A DNA stretch of 64,000 nucleotides from Pseudorhodoferax sp. Leaf265 (GTDB lineage Bacteria; Pseudomonadota; Gammaproteobacteria; Burkholderiales; Burkholderiaceae_C): assembly GCF_001422365.1 (NCBI RefSeq), contig NZ_LMMT01000039.1, positions 308,138 through 372,137 of the forward strand, written 5' to 3'. Position numbers and translations under genes: made by a program. The notes below the pieces were generated by a model. That model saw only the letters and a program-made list of their open reading frames with translations. It searched no databases and was not told the DNA's origin. Shown one piece after another: positions 46,312 to 55,359 of the stretch (position 1 is the stretch's first letter; every line of letters starts with the position of its first letter).

Positions 46312-47841
46312 TCAGCCCTCGCGGCGCAAAGCGGGGAAGAGGATCACGTCGCGGATGCTGGGGCTGTCGGTCAGCAGCATCATGAGCCGGTCGATGCCGA
46401 TGCCGCAGCCACCCGTGGGGGGCATGCCGTATTCGAGCGCGCGCACGAAGTCGTGGTCGAAGTACATGGCCTCGTCGTCGCCGCTGTCCTTGGCGGCCAC
46501 CTGCGCCTGGAAGCGGGCGGCCTGTTCCTCCGCGTCGTTGAGCTCGGAAAAGCCGTTGCCGAACTCGCGGCCCGTGATGTATAGCTCGAAGCGCTCGGTC
46601 ACCTCGGGCCGTGCGTCGTTGGCGCGCGCCAGCGGCGAGATCTCGGTCGGGTGCTCCATGATGAAGGTCGGCTGCCAGAGCTTCTCTTCCACGGTCTCCT
46701 CGAAGTACAGCACCTGCAGGCTGGCCAGGCTGCGCTTGGACAGGCGGTCCTTCTCTTCGGTCATGCCCAGCTTGCGCAGTGCGGCGATGAGCCACTCGGT
46801 GCTGTCGACCTTGTCGCCGGCTTCGGTGTGGGCCACGATGGCCTCGCGGATCGTCAGGCGTGCGAACGGCTGGGCCAGGTCCACCGGCTTGTCGCCGTAG
46901 GTCAGGGCCAGCGTGCCGCAGGCGGTCTGCGCGGCGTGGCGGACCAGCGCCTCGGTGAAGTCCATCAGATCGCGGTAGTTCCAGTAGGCCGCGTAGAACT
47001 CCATCATCGTGAACTCGGGGTTGTGCCGAACCGAGATGCCTTCGTTGCGGAAGTTGCGGTTGATCTCGAACACGCGGTCGAAGCCGCCGACGACCAGGCG
47101 CTTCAAGTACAGCTCGGGCGCGATGCGCAGGAACATCTCCTGGTCGAGCGCGTTGTGGTGCGTGGCGAAGGGCTTGGCATTGGCACCGCCCGGGATCGGG
47201 TGGAGCATGGGCGTCTCCACTTCCAGGAAGCCGTTCTCCACCATGAAACCGCGGATGGCGGAGACGGCCTGGCTGCGCGCCGTGAAGCGCGCGCGTGCGT
47301 CGGCGTCGGTGATCAGGTCCACATAGCGCTGGCGGTACTTCTGCTCCTGGTCCTGCATGCCGTGGAACTTGTCGGGCAGCGGGCGCAGCGACTTGGTCAG
47401 CAGGCGCACGCTGGTGGCCTTGATCGAGAGTTCGCCGGTCTTGGTGCGGAACAGCGTTCCCTCGCAGCCGACGATGTCGCCCAGGTCCCAGTGCTTGAAG
47501 GCCGCCAACACTTCGGGACCGACGAGGTCCTGCGTGATGTAGAGCTGGATGCGGCCGGTGGCGTCCTGCAGCGTGGCGAAGCAGGCCTTGCCCATGACGC
47601 GCTTGAGCATCATGCGGCCGGCCACTACGGCGCGCACGGCCTGGGGCTCGAGCGCGTCGTTGGCCACGCCTTCGTGCGCGGCCTGCAGCGCGGCGGCCTT
47701 GTCCTGCGGCTTGAAGTCGTTGGGGAAGGCCACGCCGCCGCCTTCGGCTTGCAGCGTGCGCAAGGCCTTGAGTTTCTCGCGCCGCTCGGCGATGAGCTGG
47801 TTGTCGTCGGTGGCGGTGGGCGTGCTGGTGGGTTCGGACAT
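46312..47841 (-). CDS. lysS: Lysyl-tRNA synthetase (class II)
   Basis: Charges tRNA-Lys. The 509-aa enzyme has an N-terminal OB fold ([20 protein letters not shown]) and a class II core: motif 2 in [15 protein letters not shown] and motif 3 in [19 protein letters not shown] at 47841 precedes [21 protein letters not shown] box at 47898-47893 (minus strand) is a possible -10. The mscS-type gene starts one base after its stop, which is unusual for a synthetase gene. Confidence 0.96.
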   Translation of the reverse strand: MSEPTSTPTATDDNQLIAERREKLKALRTLQAEGGGVAFPNDFKPQDKAAALQAAHEGVANDALEPQAVRAVVAGRMMLKRVMGKACFATLQDATGRIQLYITQDLVGPEVLAAFKHWDLGDIVGCEGTLFRTKTGELSIKATSVRLLTKSLRPLPDKFHGMQDQEQKYRQRYVDLITDADARARFTARSQAVSAIRGFMVENGFLEVETPMLHPIPGGANAKPFATHHNALDQEMFLRIAPELYLKRLVVGGFDRVFEINRNFRNEGISVRHNPEFTMMEFYAAYWNYRDLMDFTEALVRHAAQTACGTLALTYGDKPVDLAQPFARLTIREAIVAHTEAGDKVDSTEWLIAALRKLGMTEEKDRLSKRSLASLQVLYFEETVEEKLWQPTFIMEHPTEISPLARANDARPEVTERFELYITGREFGNGFSELNDAEEQAARFQAQVAAKDSGDDEAMYFDHDFVRALEYGMPPTGGCGIGIDRLMMLLTDSPSIRDVILFPALRREG

Positions 47842-47903
47842 GGCTGAAAAGAACGGGTGGCGCGCGGGCGGGCTGCCTGCGGCGAACCCGCCATTTTAGA
47901 AGC

Positions 47904-48464
47904 TCAATGGGACACCCCGTCGCGGGCCAGCACCTTGCGCGCGGTGCGCCACAGGATCAGCAGATCCAACCGCAGGCTGCTGTGCTGCAGGTACCAGTGG
48001 TCGAACGCGACCTTGGCGGGGATCGGCAGCTCGTCGCGGCCGTTGATCTGCGCCCAGCCCGTGAGGCCGGGCGCCAGTGCATCGACACCGTGTTGCGTGC
48101 GCAGTGCGACCAGGTCGTGCTGGTTGAACAGGGCCGGGCGGGGGCCGACGAAGCTCATGTCGCCCAGGAGAATGCTCCAGAGCTGGGGCAGCTCGTCCAG
48201 GCTGCTCTTGCGCAGGAAGCTGCCAATGGGGGTCAGGTACTGCTCGGGGCGTTCGAGCAGGTGCGTGGCGACGGCAGGGGTGTCGGTGCGCATGCTGCGG
48301 AACTTGGGCATGCGGAAGATGCGGTTGTGGCGGCCGACGCGGTCGGACCAGTAGAGGGCGGGGCCGGGGGAGGTGAGGCGGACGGCCAGGGCGACGGAGA
48401 GCAAGGGCAGGGCGAGCATGGGAAGCAGGGCCAGAGCCAGCAGGAGGTCGAGCAGGCGTTTCAT
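47904..48464 (-). CDS. Monotopic phosphoglycosyl transferase (initiating sugar transferase)
   Basis: Transfers a sugar-1-phosphate to undecaprenyl phosphate, the first step of glycan assembly. The 186-aa size is that of the minimal catalytic unit (PglC/WreQ-type), without the four-helix N-domain of WbaP/WcaJ. It has one hydrophobic re-entrant helix at about 3-28, then KFRSMRTD, LRKSSLDELPQLW (D90-E91 dyad) and GDMSFVGPRP. The ATG overlaps the stop of the upstream SDR gene (48461-48464). The sugar is probably HexNAc-type, inferred from the C4/C6 dehydratase and SDR in the locus. Confidence 0.9.
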   Translation of the reverse strand: MKRLLDLLLALALLPMLALPLLSVALAVRLTSPGPALYWSDRVGRHNRIFRMPKFRSMRTDTPAVATHLLERPEQYLTPIGSFLRKSSLDELPQLWSILLGDMSFVGPRPALFNQHDLVALRTQHGVDALAPGLTGWAQINGRDELPIPAKVAFDHWYLQHSSLRLDLLILWRTARKVLARDGVSH

Positions 48465-49411
48465 GGCGCAAGCCCTTGGACCGCACGGCGCAGTCCCTCG
48501 TCGACGCTGACTGGTGGCGACCAGTTCAGCATTGTGCGGGCCTTGGTGATGTCGATCTGCAGGTTGCAGCACAGGCGTTGCGCAACCGCGCCGCGGCCCA
48601 GCAGCGTGGCTCCGGCCATCAGCAACGCGGCTGGCATGGGCCACAGGCGCGCGGAGCGGCCCATGGCCTGACCCAGACGCTGCAGGAGCTGCGGTGTGGA
48701 CAGGTCCTTGCCATCGCTGACCAGAAAGGTCTGGTTCGCAGCGGCGGGATGCTCCAGGCACAGCAGCAGGAAGTCCACAAGGTTGTCCAGGCCAACCAGG
48801 CTGCGCTGGTTGTCAATGGTCGCCAGTGGCAACGGCGAGCCGCGTGCGACAGCGTGCAGCAGCGTGGCGAAGTTGGCCTTGACGCCTGGACCGTAGACCA
48901 GCGGGGGGCGCACGATGACAACCTCCATGCCGGTGCGCGCGGCAATGGCGGCCAGGCCCTGTTCCGCTTCCCATTTGCTGAGGGCATAGGGGTCGCCAGG
49001 CATCGGGGGCATGGCTTCGGTGAAGGGCCGGCCGGACGGCGAGAGTTCGCCATGCACTTTGGCGGTGCTGACGAAGACGAAACGGCGTACGCCGGCGGAG
49101 GCGGCTTGCTGGGCAAGACGCAGCGTCGCCAGGGTGTTGACGGCCCGGTAGGCCGCGAGCGGGTCGCCGGCTTGGTCGTTCAACACGTGTGCACGCGCTG
49201 CAAGGTGGGCTACAACGGCCACGCCTTCCAGCGCCGCAGACCAATCCGGCGAGCCGGTGGCATCGCCGACGTCATGGACACGCACCAACGGCAAGGTCTG
49301 CTGCAAGGGCCCTCGCGAGGCGACGACAGTCTGCTCTTGCGCGCGCGTCGCCAGCCGCGCCAGCAGGGCGCTCCCGACGAAACCGCTTGCGCCGGTCAGC
49401 AACGTGCTCAT
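48461..49411 (-). CDS. NAD-dependent SDR sugar epimerase/reductase (WbpV-like)
   Basis: A 316-aa extended SDR: cofactor motif TGASGFVGSALL at the start, FVSTAKVHG and the Y-x3-K pair in PYALSKWEAEQG. Neighbours suggest a nucleotide-sugar role. Position between a WbpM-type dehydratase locus and a minimal sugar-P transferase matches 4-keto reductases that complete UDP-QuiNAc or UDP-FucNAc (WbpV/WreV type). That function is inference; a UDP-sugar 4-epimerase is the alternative. It overlaps both neighbours by four bases. Confidence 0.82.
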   Translation of the reverse strand: MSTLLTGASGFVGSALLARLATRAQEQTVVASRGPLQQTLPLVRVHDVGDATGSPDWSAALEGVAVVAHLAARAHVLNDQAGDPLAAYRAVNTLATLRLAQQAASAGVRRFVFVSTAKVHGELSPSGRPFTEAMPPMPGDPYALSKWEAEQGLAAIAARTGMEVVIVRPPLVYGPGVKANFATLLHAVARGSPLPLATIDNQRSLVGLDNLVDFLLLCLEHPAAANQTFLVSDGKDLSTPQLLQRLGQAMGRSARLWPMPAALLMAGATLLGRGAVAQRLCCNLQIDITKARTMLNWSPPVSVDEGLRRAVQGLAP

Positions 49412-50157
49412 CTCCGCATCCACTCCAGCAGCTTGCGAGGGTACTTCGACAGGATCTTGGCCCAGTGGGTTGGAATGCCGTTCTCGCGGCAGGCGCGCAG
49501 CACCTCCTGGTTCAATACAAGCGTGCTGCGCCAGCCGCGTGTGCTGATGCCGCCGGTCTGCATGTGCACCAAGACCTCGGGAACATGGCGGTAGCGCAGC
49601 GGGCTGCGCTGGAAGGCGCGCGCAATCCACTCGTAATCTCCGGCAATGCGGTAGTCGGTCCTGAACTCGCCTGTCTGAACGAACACGCTGCGCCGGAAGA
49701 AGGACGCGGGGTGCGCGGGCATCCAGCCCCAGCCCAATCGCTCGGGCCGGAACCGGCCGGAATCGTAGCGGCGGACGAGACGGTCCGGCGCTTGGGCATG
49801 GAAGAAGGCCACGTCGCCGAGCAGGGCGTCAAGCCCCTCCCGCTCCATCAACGCGGCAACGCGCTCCAGCACTTGTCCGTTCGCGTACCGGTCGTCTGCG
49901 TTGAGGAACGCGATGACATCGCCGCTGGCGATGCGCAGGCCCTTGTTCATCGCGTCGTAGATGCCGCGGTCGGGCTCGCTGATGAAGTGGGCCAGATGTG
50001 CGCCGTGCTGGTGCACGAGATCGACGGTGCCGTCGGTGGAGCCGCCATCCACCACGATGTGCTCCACGTACGGGTAGCTTTGCGTGGCGACGGACGCCAG
50101 GGTGCGCGCCAGAGTCGCCGCGCTGTTGAAGCTCACGGTGATGACGGTCGTGTGCAT
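49408..50157 (-). CDS. Glycosyltransferase family 2
   Basis: A 249-aa GT-A fold transferase. Features: ITVSFNSAATLARTLASV, VDGGSTDGT, GIYDAMNKGLRIASGDVI and the metal site LNADDRY. A probable acceptor-binding C-terminal part has AGDYEWIARAFQRS. It is soluble, acting at the inner face of the membrane. It starts within the stop of the upstream glycosyltransferase (TGATG at 50157), so translation is coupled. Donor and acceptor are unknown. Confidence 0.88.
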   Translation of the reverse strand: MHTTVITVSFNSAATLARTLASVATQSYPYVEHIVVDGGSTDGTVDLVHQHGAHLAHFISEPDRGIYDAMNKGLRIASGDVIAFLNADDRYANGQVLERVAALMEREGLDALLGDVAFFHAQAPDRLVRRYDSGRFRPERLGWGWMPAHPASFFRRSVFVQTGEFRTDYRIAGDYEWIARAFQRSPLRYRHVPEVLVHMQTGGISTRGWRSTLVLNQEVLRACRENGIPTHWAKILSKYPRKLLEWMRR

Positions 50158-50948
50158 CAACTCAGATGGCGATGCCGGCGGATCCGGTCGGTCCAGGAGC
50201 GTGGCAGGACGGCCGCGATGCCCTGCTTGAGCAAGCAGGCAAGAGCGGCGCCAAGGTAGTACGCATGCACTCTGGTGCTGGCGTCGAACGTGCGCACCAC
50301 GCCATAGTGCGACCAGATGCTCTGGAGCCGATCTCGGTCGGACACACCACCGGCCGCAACGATGGCAATGGGGGTATCGATGGCCTGGAAGCCATAGCCG
50401 CGCTGGAACGCTCCGAACAGCAGTTCGAAGTCTGCAGCGATGCGGTTGCGCACGTTGTAGCGGTGCGCCTTCTGGAAGGCGCTGCGCACCAGCAGCGCCT
50501 GGTGGGAGAACGGCGGTCCTCGCCAGAAGTCGCGCAGCGCACCTGCGGTTCTCGGCATGATGTGGTCCGGATACCGTGTGTGGTGATGCCCGTAGAGAAA
50601 CACGGCGCCGGGCGCAATGGGATTGGCGAACACCGTTCGCAAGGTGCTGGCGTCGAAGAAGACATCGCCTGCGTTCATGAAGATGATCCACTCTCCCTGG
50701 CTCAGGGCAATGCCTTTGTTGAGCGCATCGTAGATGCCGTTGTCGGGTTCGCTGACCCAGCGGGCGATGCGCTGCGCCTGCGATTCGATGAGCGCGACGG
50801 AGCCGTCGGTGGACTGGCCGTCCACGATGATGTACTCCAAAGCCGGATAGGTCTGAGCGAACACCGATGCCATCGTGCTGCGTAAGCCTTCGCGGTTGTT
50901 GAGCGTAATCGTGACCACGCTGACCTTGGGACAGCTCCGGTGATGCAT
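50157..50948 (-). CDS. Glycosyltransferase family 2
   Basis: A 263-aa family 2 transferase related to its downstream neighbour: ITLNNREGLRSTMASV, VDGQSTDGSV, GIYDALNKGIALSQGEWI and MNAGDVFFD. The metal-binding acidic pair is read as A-G-D rather than D-D. The C-terminus is basic (RSWTDRIRRHRHLS). It follows the upstream transferase by 13 bases. The two family 2 enzymes probably arose by duplication. Confidence 0.87.
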   Translation of the reverse strand: MHHRSCPKVSVVTITLNNREGLRSTMASVFAQTYPALEYIIVDGQSTDGSVALIESQAQRIARWVSEPDNGIYDALNKGIALSQGEWIIFMNAGDVFFDASTLRTVFANPIAPGAVFLYGHHHTRYPDHIMPRTAGALRDFWRGPPFSHQALLVRSAFQKAHRYNVRNRIAADFELLFGAFQRGYGFQAIDTPIAIVAAGGVSDRDRLQSIWSHYGVVRTFDASTRVHAYYLGAALACLLKQGIAAVLPRSWTDRIRRHRHLS

Positions 50949-50961
50949 GTGCAAGTTCCGT

Positions 50962-51846
50962 TCAGCGGCCGAGCAGTGGTCCGGCAACGTCGCAGCGCAG
51001 TTGGTCGAGCCAGCGGCCGACACGGCCCATGCGGGCAGGCCGGGTGTGTTCGGATTCATCCAGATTGAGCAAGGCGGGGTTGAGCATGATCGTGTGGCCT
51101 CGTGCCCGCAACTGCGCATGCAGGGCAATGTGCTCGCACACCTCTTCGCCCGCCGGGCCGACGCCGCAATAGCGCGCGCCCGACAGCACCGAACGGCGGT
51201 AGATGGCCAGACCGCCGAAGGCGGAGTCCACTGCAATCCAGGGCTGGTCCGGAGCGATGTGGCGCATTCTGGAGTAAACGGCCGACCAGCGCGCCGCGTA
51301 CCGGGGCGTTCCTTGAGCCACCAACTGGCGGTAACGCGCCCAGCAGTCGTCGGGGCTCCACGTCGGATGGCGCAATGCCCAGATGTCGTAGTACAGACCG
51401 CGCTGGTTGGCGCAGCAGACATCCCAGTCGCCGCGGCGCCAGCATGAGGCCACGGCGTTGCGGTCCAGCAGATGGTTGGTGCCATCGAGATCTGCCACCA
51501 CGACCCATTGGACCGAGGCATACAAGGGGTTGTTGTCGATCTCCTGCAGGTAGCGGTTGCGGCAGTGCGCGATCCGATCGGTGCGCAGCGGTAGCCGCGT
51601 GCGCAGGTGGCCCAGCGAAAGCGTCCGCAAGCCGGGCATGCTGGCGCCCATGGCCTGCAGCACTTCGACGGTGCGATCTGTGCTGTCGGACTCGACAATC
51701 AGCCACTGGCGGTGCGTGAAGCCGGCAAAGGCGGATTGCAAGGCGCCGATCTCAGCCGCGACGTGCCGGTCGATGTTGCGCGCAACGCCGACGATCAGCA
51801 AGGGCCGGGTGCATGCCTGGACATAGCCGGCGTCAGGCGACCTCAT
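50962..51846 (-). CDS. Glycosyltransferase with DLD motif (GT2/GT69-like)
   Basis: A 294-aa protein with IVGVARNIDRHVAAEI, LIVESDSTDRTVEVLQAM, HCRNRYLQEI and VVVADLDGTNHLLDR. The ARN plus ES-S-D-T plus RN order and the acidic DLD recall the family 69 (CAP59/CMT1-type) mannosyltransferases, but the identification is by pattern only and a divergent family 2 enzyme is equally possible. The ATG overlaps the end of the flippase gene (51843-51846). Confidence 0.75.
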   Translation of the reverse strand: MRSPDAGYVQACTRPLLIVGVARNIDRHVAAEIGALQSAFAGFTHRQWLIVESDSTDRTVEVLQAMGASMPGLRTLSLGHLRTRLPLRTDRIAHCRNRYLQEIDNNPLYASVQWVVVADLDGTNHLLDRNAVASCWRRGDWDVCCANQRGLYYDIWALRHPTWSPDDCWARYRQLVAQGTPRYAARWSAVYSRMRHIAPDQPWIAVDSAFGGLAIYRRSVLSGARYCGVGPAGEEVCEHIALHAQLRARGHTIMLNPALLNLDESEHTRPARMGRVGRWLDQLRCDVAGPLLGR

Positions 51847-53231
51847 GGCGTACCCCGAAGATGCCGCAGCAGGAACACGGCGTAGGGGAGCATGATGCAA
51901 AGCACGTAGCCCACCACGGTCGCGCCGACAATCCCGTCGACGCCGAGGGTCGATGGCAGCCATAACTTCAGCGGCAGAGCGACGGTGCAGAACGCCATGG
52001 TCACGATCAACTGGAATTTCATCAGGCTGCGGCCATTCAAGTACATCGAGATGCAATGTCCCAGCGCCTCGAGGACCACCCAAATCCCAAACAGGACGAC
52101 GAGGCGCGTGGGCACGGTTTGCCCCGGCCCAAGCCACAGCGCGATCAGACGTTCTGCGAGCAGCCCCAGTGTGACGCTGGCCACCGTTGCATAGACCAGC
52201 GTCCACCTCATGGAGCGCAGCAGTGTCTGGCGTAGGAACTTTGCATCGCCGCGCGCTTGGGCATCGGCGTAGGCAACCCACAGTGGTGTGTTCACGACGC
52301 TCAACGGAACCGTGACGAACTGGAACAGTCTTTGGACGAGCACCATCGGTGTCACTGCTGCGGCGCCGACCACTGATGCCGCGATTAAAGCATCGCTGTG
52401 CCAGCCGATCGCACTGCCGATCTGCAAGGCCAGAAAGACGCTGGAGATGCCCATCAGGCTGCGCAAGTCACTGCGCCCCGAAACGTGCGGTCCGTCAGGG
52501 GCTTCGCAGCGCGCGGGACGCAGCTTGCGCCATAACAAGGGCAACAGTGCCAGGGGCAGCAAGGTCTGAAAGCCGTAGGTGGCAAACAGTAGCCACGGGA
52601 TCGAGGCGTCATGTTGGACCAGCAGGTAGACGAACAGCGGCGACACCACGTAGCCGGCGGCTCGCGTGAGGTGAACGATCCAGACGTGCTGCAGGCCGAA
52701 GAAGACGCGCTGCACCCCGAACAGTGGCAGGCCGATGGCAAACAGCCCTATGAAGGTGTCCACGGTCTGCCGCGTCTCGGCCCGCAAGGTATCTGAGCTG
52801 ACCCGGATGAGGCGATCAAGGGAAAACAGATGGGTCAGTGCCATGAGCGCCACGCCTGCGACCAGCCCCATCGCCGTCAGCAGCAGCAATCCGCGGGCGA
52901 CGATCTGCCGCAGGCGGTGTGCCGATTCGACGGCCCGGGCCCGAGCCACGCGATTGACCAGGCCGTTGCCGACGCCGAGGTCCAGGAACATGAGCACGTT
53001 GGCGACGCTGGCTACGCTCATCCAGATGCCGAAGCGCTCTGGCTGCAGTGCGGGCAGCGTCAGTGACACCAGGATCAGCAGATTGGCCACGCCCGCCGCA
53101 GAACTCAAGGCATTGCTGAGGCTGTTCAAGGCGGCAAGGCGGTAGCGTTCGGCAGAGCGGCCGTCGGCACTGGACGGCGTCGTACCGCCAGGGGCCAGCA
53201 GTTGCGCGAGGGCACTCAGGAAGTTGCGCAT
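51843..53231 (-). CDS. Polysaccharide flippase (Wzx/MATE-like)
   Basis: A 462-aa inner-membrane protein with about twelve predicted helices, for example LANLLILVSLTLPAL-type, LLLLTAMGLVAGVALMALTH and VVGYVLCIMLPYAVFLL. It carries lipid-linked glycan units to the periplasm. The start ATG at 53231 follows a 184-base gap that separates it from the capD-like gene, so it likely has its own promoter. No Wzy polymerase or O-antigen ligase accompanies it here. Confidence 0.85.
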   Translation of the reverse strand: MRNFLSALAQLLAPGGTTPSSADGRSAERYRLAALNSLSNALSSAAGVANLLILVSLTLPALQPERFGIWMSVASVANVLMFLDLGVGNGLVNRVARARAVESAHRLRQIVARGLLLLTAMGLVAGVALMALTHLFSLDRLIRVSSDTLRAETRQTVDTFIGLFAIGLPLFGVQRVFFGLQHVWIVHLTRAAGYVVSPLFVYLLVQHDASIPWLLFATYGFQTLLPLALLPLLWRKLRPARCEAPDGPHVSGRSDLRSLMGISSVFLALQIGSAIGWHSDALIAASVVGAAAVTPMVLVQRLFQFVTVPLSVVNTPLWVAYADAQARGDAKFLRQTLLRSMRWTLVYATVASVTLGLLAERLIALWLGPGQTVPTRLVVLFGIWVVLEALGHCISMYLNGRSLMKFQLIVTMAFCTVALPLKLWLPSTLGVDGIVGATVVGYVLCIMLPYAVFLLRHLRGTP

Positions 53232-53364
53232 CGGTGTGGGTTGGCAGTCGGCTGCTCCGATGCTTCAGTTGGAGATGCGCTGTCCTGCGACCAGGACTCC
53301 GGATGGATCAACCCGATAGCACTGGCAGCGACCGCGGGTCGCCATTCGGTGCGCGGGCCGCTCG

Positions 53365-53384
53365 CGCGGCCAGGCCTGGCCGCG
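53365..53384. repeat. Perfect 20-bp palindrome between capD-like and flippase genes
   Basis: CGCGGCCAGG is followed immediately by its own reverse complement, CCTGGCCGCG, 32 bases after the capD-like stop on the minus strand. There is no T-run. It may be a weak transcript end or a dimeric operator for the flippase promoter. Confidence 0.5.
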
Positions 53385-53415
53385 TCCAGCAACGTGGATG
53401 GCGTGTACCCTCATG

Positions 53416-55359
53416 CTAGGGCGACTGGCTCGGCAGAAAGCCTGGCACCAGCTCGCGCAGCAGCGCGCGCGACCGGTCGGGGCGGCCTTGGCAAGCTGCA
53501 TCCAGCAGAGCCTTCAGCGGGGTCTGCAGCCTCGGCCATGGCAGATACTCTTCCTGCGCTCGCAGAATCCGCGGATGCTCCGTCGGCTCTGGGTTGTCGC
53601 CGATGAGCAGTTCCTCGTAGAGCTTCTCCCCCGGTCGCAGTCCCGTGACCGTCACGGCGACATCGCCGTGCGGATGCGCTGCATCGCGCACGCGCAAGCC
53701 TGACAGGGCGACCATGCGCAGCGCTAGGTCCATGATTTTCACGGGCTGCCCCATGTTCAGCACGAACACATCACCCCCACGCGCCATGGCGCCCGCCTGC
53801 AACACCAGTTGCGCGGCCTCGGCAATCGTCATGAAGTAGCGCGTGACCTCCGCATGGGTGACGGTCAATGGCCCGCCGGCCGCAAGCTGCCGGCGGAACA
53901 GCGGCACCACGCTGCCGCTGGAGCCCAGCACGTTGCCGAAGCGCACCATCGAAAAGCGCGTGTTGTTGCGCAGTTCGGCCGGCGGCGCATTGCGCGGCGT
54001 GTCGAAGGCCGCCACGGGGGTGGCCGCCAACGCCTGCAGGATCAGCTCGGCCACCCGCTTGCTCGCGCCCATCACGTTGGTGGGCCGCACGGCCTTGTCG
54101 GTGGAGATCAGCACGAAGTGCTCGGCGCCACTGGCCATGGCCGCGCGCGCGAGATTCAAGGTGCCCAGCACGTTGTTCATGACGCCTTCGGCCGCGTTGT
54201 CCTCGACCAGCGGCACGTGTTTGTAGGCCGCGGCGTGGTAGACCGTGGTGGGCTGCCAGCGCTGGAACAGCGCTGCCAGACGGGCGTAGTGCACCACGCT
54301 GCCCAGCACGGGCACCAGTTCCACGCCACCGCCTTGCCGCGCGACCAGGCTCTGCAGCTCCGCGTGGATGCTGTACAGCGCGAACTCGCTGTGGTCCAGC
54401 AGCACCAGCCGCTTCGGCCGTTCGCGCAGGATCTGGCGGCACAGCTCGCCGCCGATGCTGCCGCCTGCCCCCGTGACCAGCACCGTGCAGCCGGCCAAAT
54501 TGCGCGCCAGCAGTTCAGGCCGCGGCGGTACCGGCTCGCGGCCCAGCAGGTCTTCGATGTCGAGCTCGTGAATGTCCTGCACGCTCACGCGGCCGCTGGC
54601 CAGGTCGGCCAGGCTGGGCAGCGTGCGCACGTGCACGGGCAGCGGCTGCAGGCTCTTGAGGATGTCGTTGCGGCGCTCGCGGGCCGCGCTCGGGATGGCC
54701 AGCAGGATGTCCTGTACGCGCAGGCGTGCGACCAGCGCGGGCAGCTCGCGCGGCGCGAACACGCGCACGCCGTGGATGCTGCGGCCGACCTTGGCCGCGT
54801 CGTCGTCGATGAAGCCGAGCAGCCGGTAGGGCTGGTGGCCGTTCAGCAGCGCGGCAGCGGCCTCGGCGCCCGCTTGGCCTGCGCCGTAGACCATGAGCCG
54901 ACGCGGGGCACGCAGGCCGTGCCGTGCTTGCGCGTCGAGCCATGCGCGCGCGAGTGTGCGGCTGGCCAGCACCAGCAGAAGGAAAATCAATGGCTGCAGG
55001 ATGCCCAAACTGCGCGGTACCACCGACAGGCCCGCGTTCTGCATCACGGCCAGTGCGGCCAGCAGCATCAGCGCGTACAGCGCAATGGCCTGGGCCGTGG
55101 CGACCAGCGTGGCCACCCCCGTATAGCGGAAGATGGCGCGGTACAGGCCGAAGCGCACGAACACGGGCACCGACAGCAGCGGTGCCACCGTGTACACGGC
55201 CCACTGATCTTGCTCGGGCCAGTGCAAAGTGTCCAGGCGCAGCGTGAAGGCCAGCCAGGTCGCGGCCAACGACAGGAACACGTCCGTGGCCACGACCACT
55301 GCGCGCTTGACGGCGCGTGGCCAGCCGAGCACGGCGGAAGAGCTGCGCGCTGCCGGCAT
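53416..55359 (-). CDS. Membrane nucleotide-sugar C4/C6 dehydratase (WbpM/CapD/PglF-type)
   Basis: A 647-aa protein that converts UDP-GlcNAc to the 4-keto-6-deoxy sugar, the entry to QuiNAc, FucNAc or bacillosamine. Four membrane helices lie in about residues 18-135, then a first Rossmann part (MVYGAGQAGAEAA, about 156-166) and a catalytic SDR (VTGAGGSIGGELC; STDKAVRPTNVMGASKR). The SDR has the M-K pair of the large WbpM subclass in place of Y-K. The start overlaps the stop of the LON-domain gene (55359). It is separated from the rest of the glycan locus by 184 bases. Confidence 0.92.
   Translation of the reverse strand: MPAARSSSAVLGWPRAVKRAVVVATDVFLSLAATWLAFTLRLDTLHWPEQDQWAVYTVAPLLSVPVFVRFGLYRAIFRYTGVATLVATAQAIALYALMLLAALAVMQNAGLSVVPRSLGILQPLIFLLLVLASRTLARAWLDAQARHGLRAPRRLMVYGAGQAGAEAAAALLNGHQPYRLLGFIDDDAAKVGRSIHGVRVFAPRELPALVARLRVQDILLAIPSAARERRNDILKSLQPLPVHVRTLPSLADLASGRVSVQDIHELDIEDLLGREPVPPRPELLARNLAGCTVLVTGAGGSIGGELCRQILRERPKRLVLLDHSEFALYSIHAELQSLVARQGGGVELVPVLGSVVHYARLAALFQRWQPTTVYHAAAYKHVPLVEDNAAEGVMNNVLGTLNLARAAMASGAEHFVLISTDKAVRPTNVMGASKRVAELILQALAATPVAAFDTPRNAPPAELRNNTRFSMVRFGNVLGSSGSVVPLFRRQLAAGGPLTVTHAEVTRYFMTIAEAAQLVLQAGAMARGGDVFVLNMGQPVKIMDLALRMVALSGLRVRDAAHPHGDVAVTVTGLRPGEKLYEELLIGDNPEPTEHPRILRAQEEYLPWPRLQTPLKALLDAACQGRPDRSRALLRELVPGFLPSQSP

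Noticed and set aside
47867-47897. Terminator with GGCGGG/CCCGCC stem before lysS
   Set aside because: The T-run is on the plus strand, where no gene is read; on the minus strand there is no T-run. The stem is only six bases with a 14-base loop.
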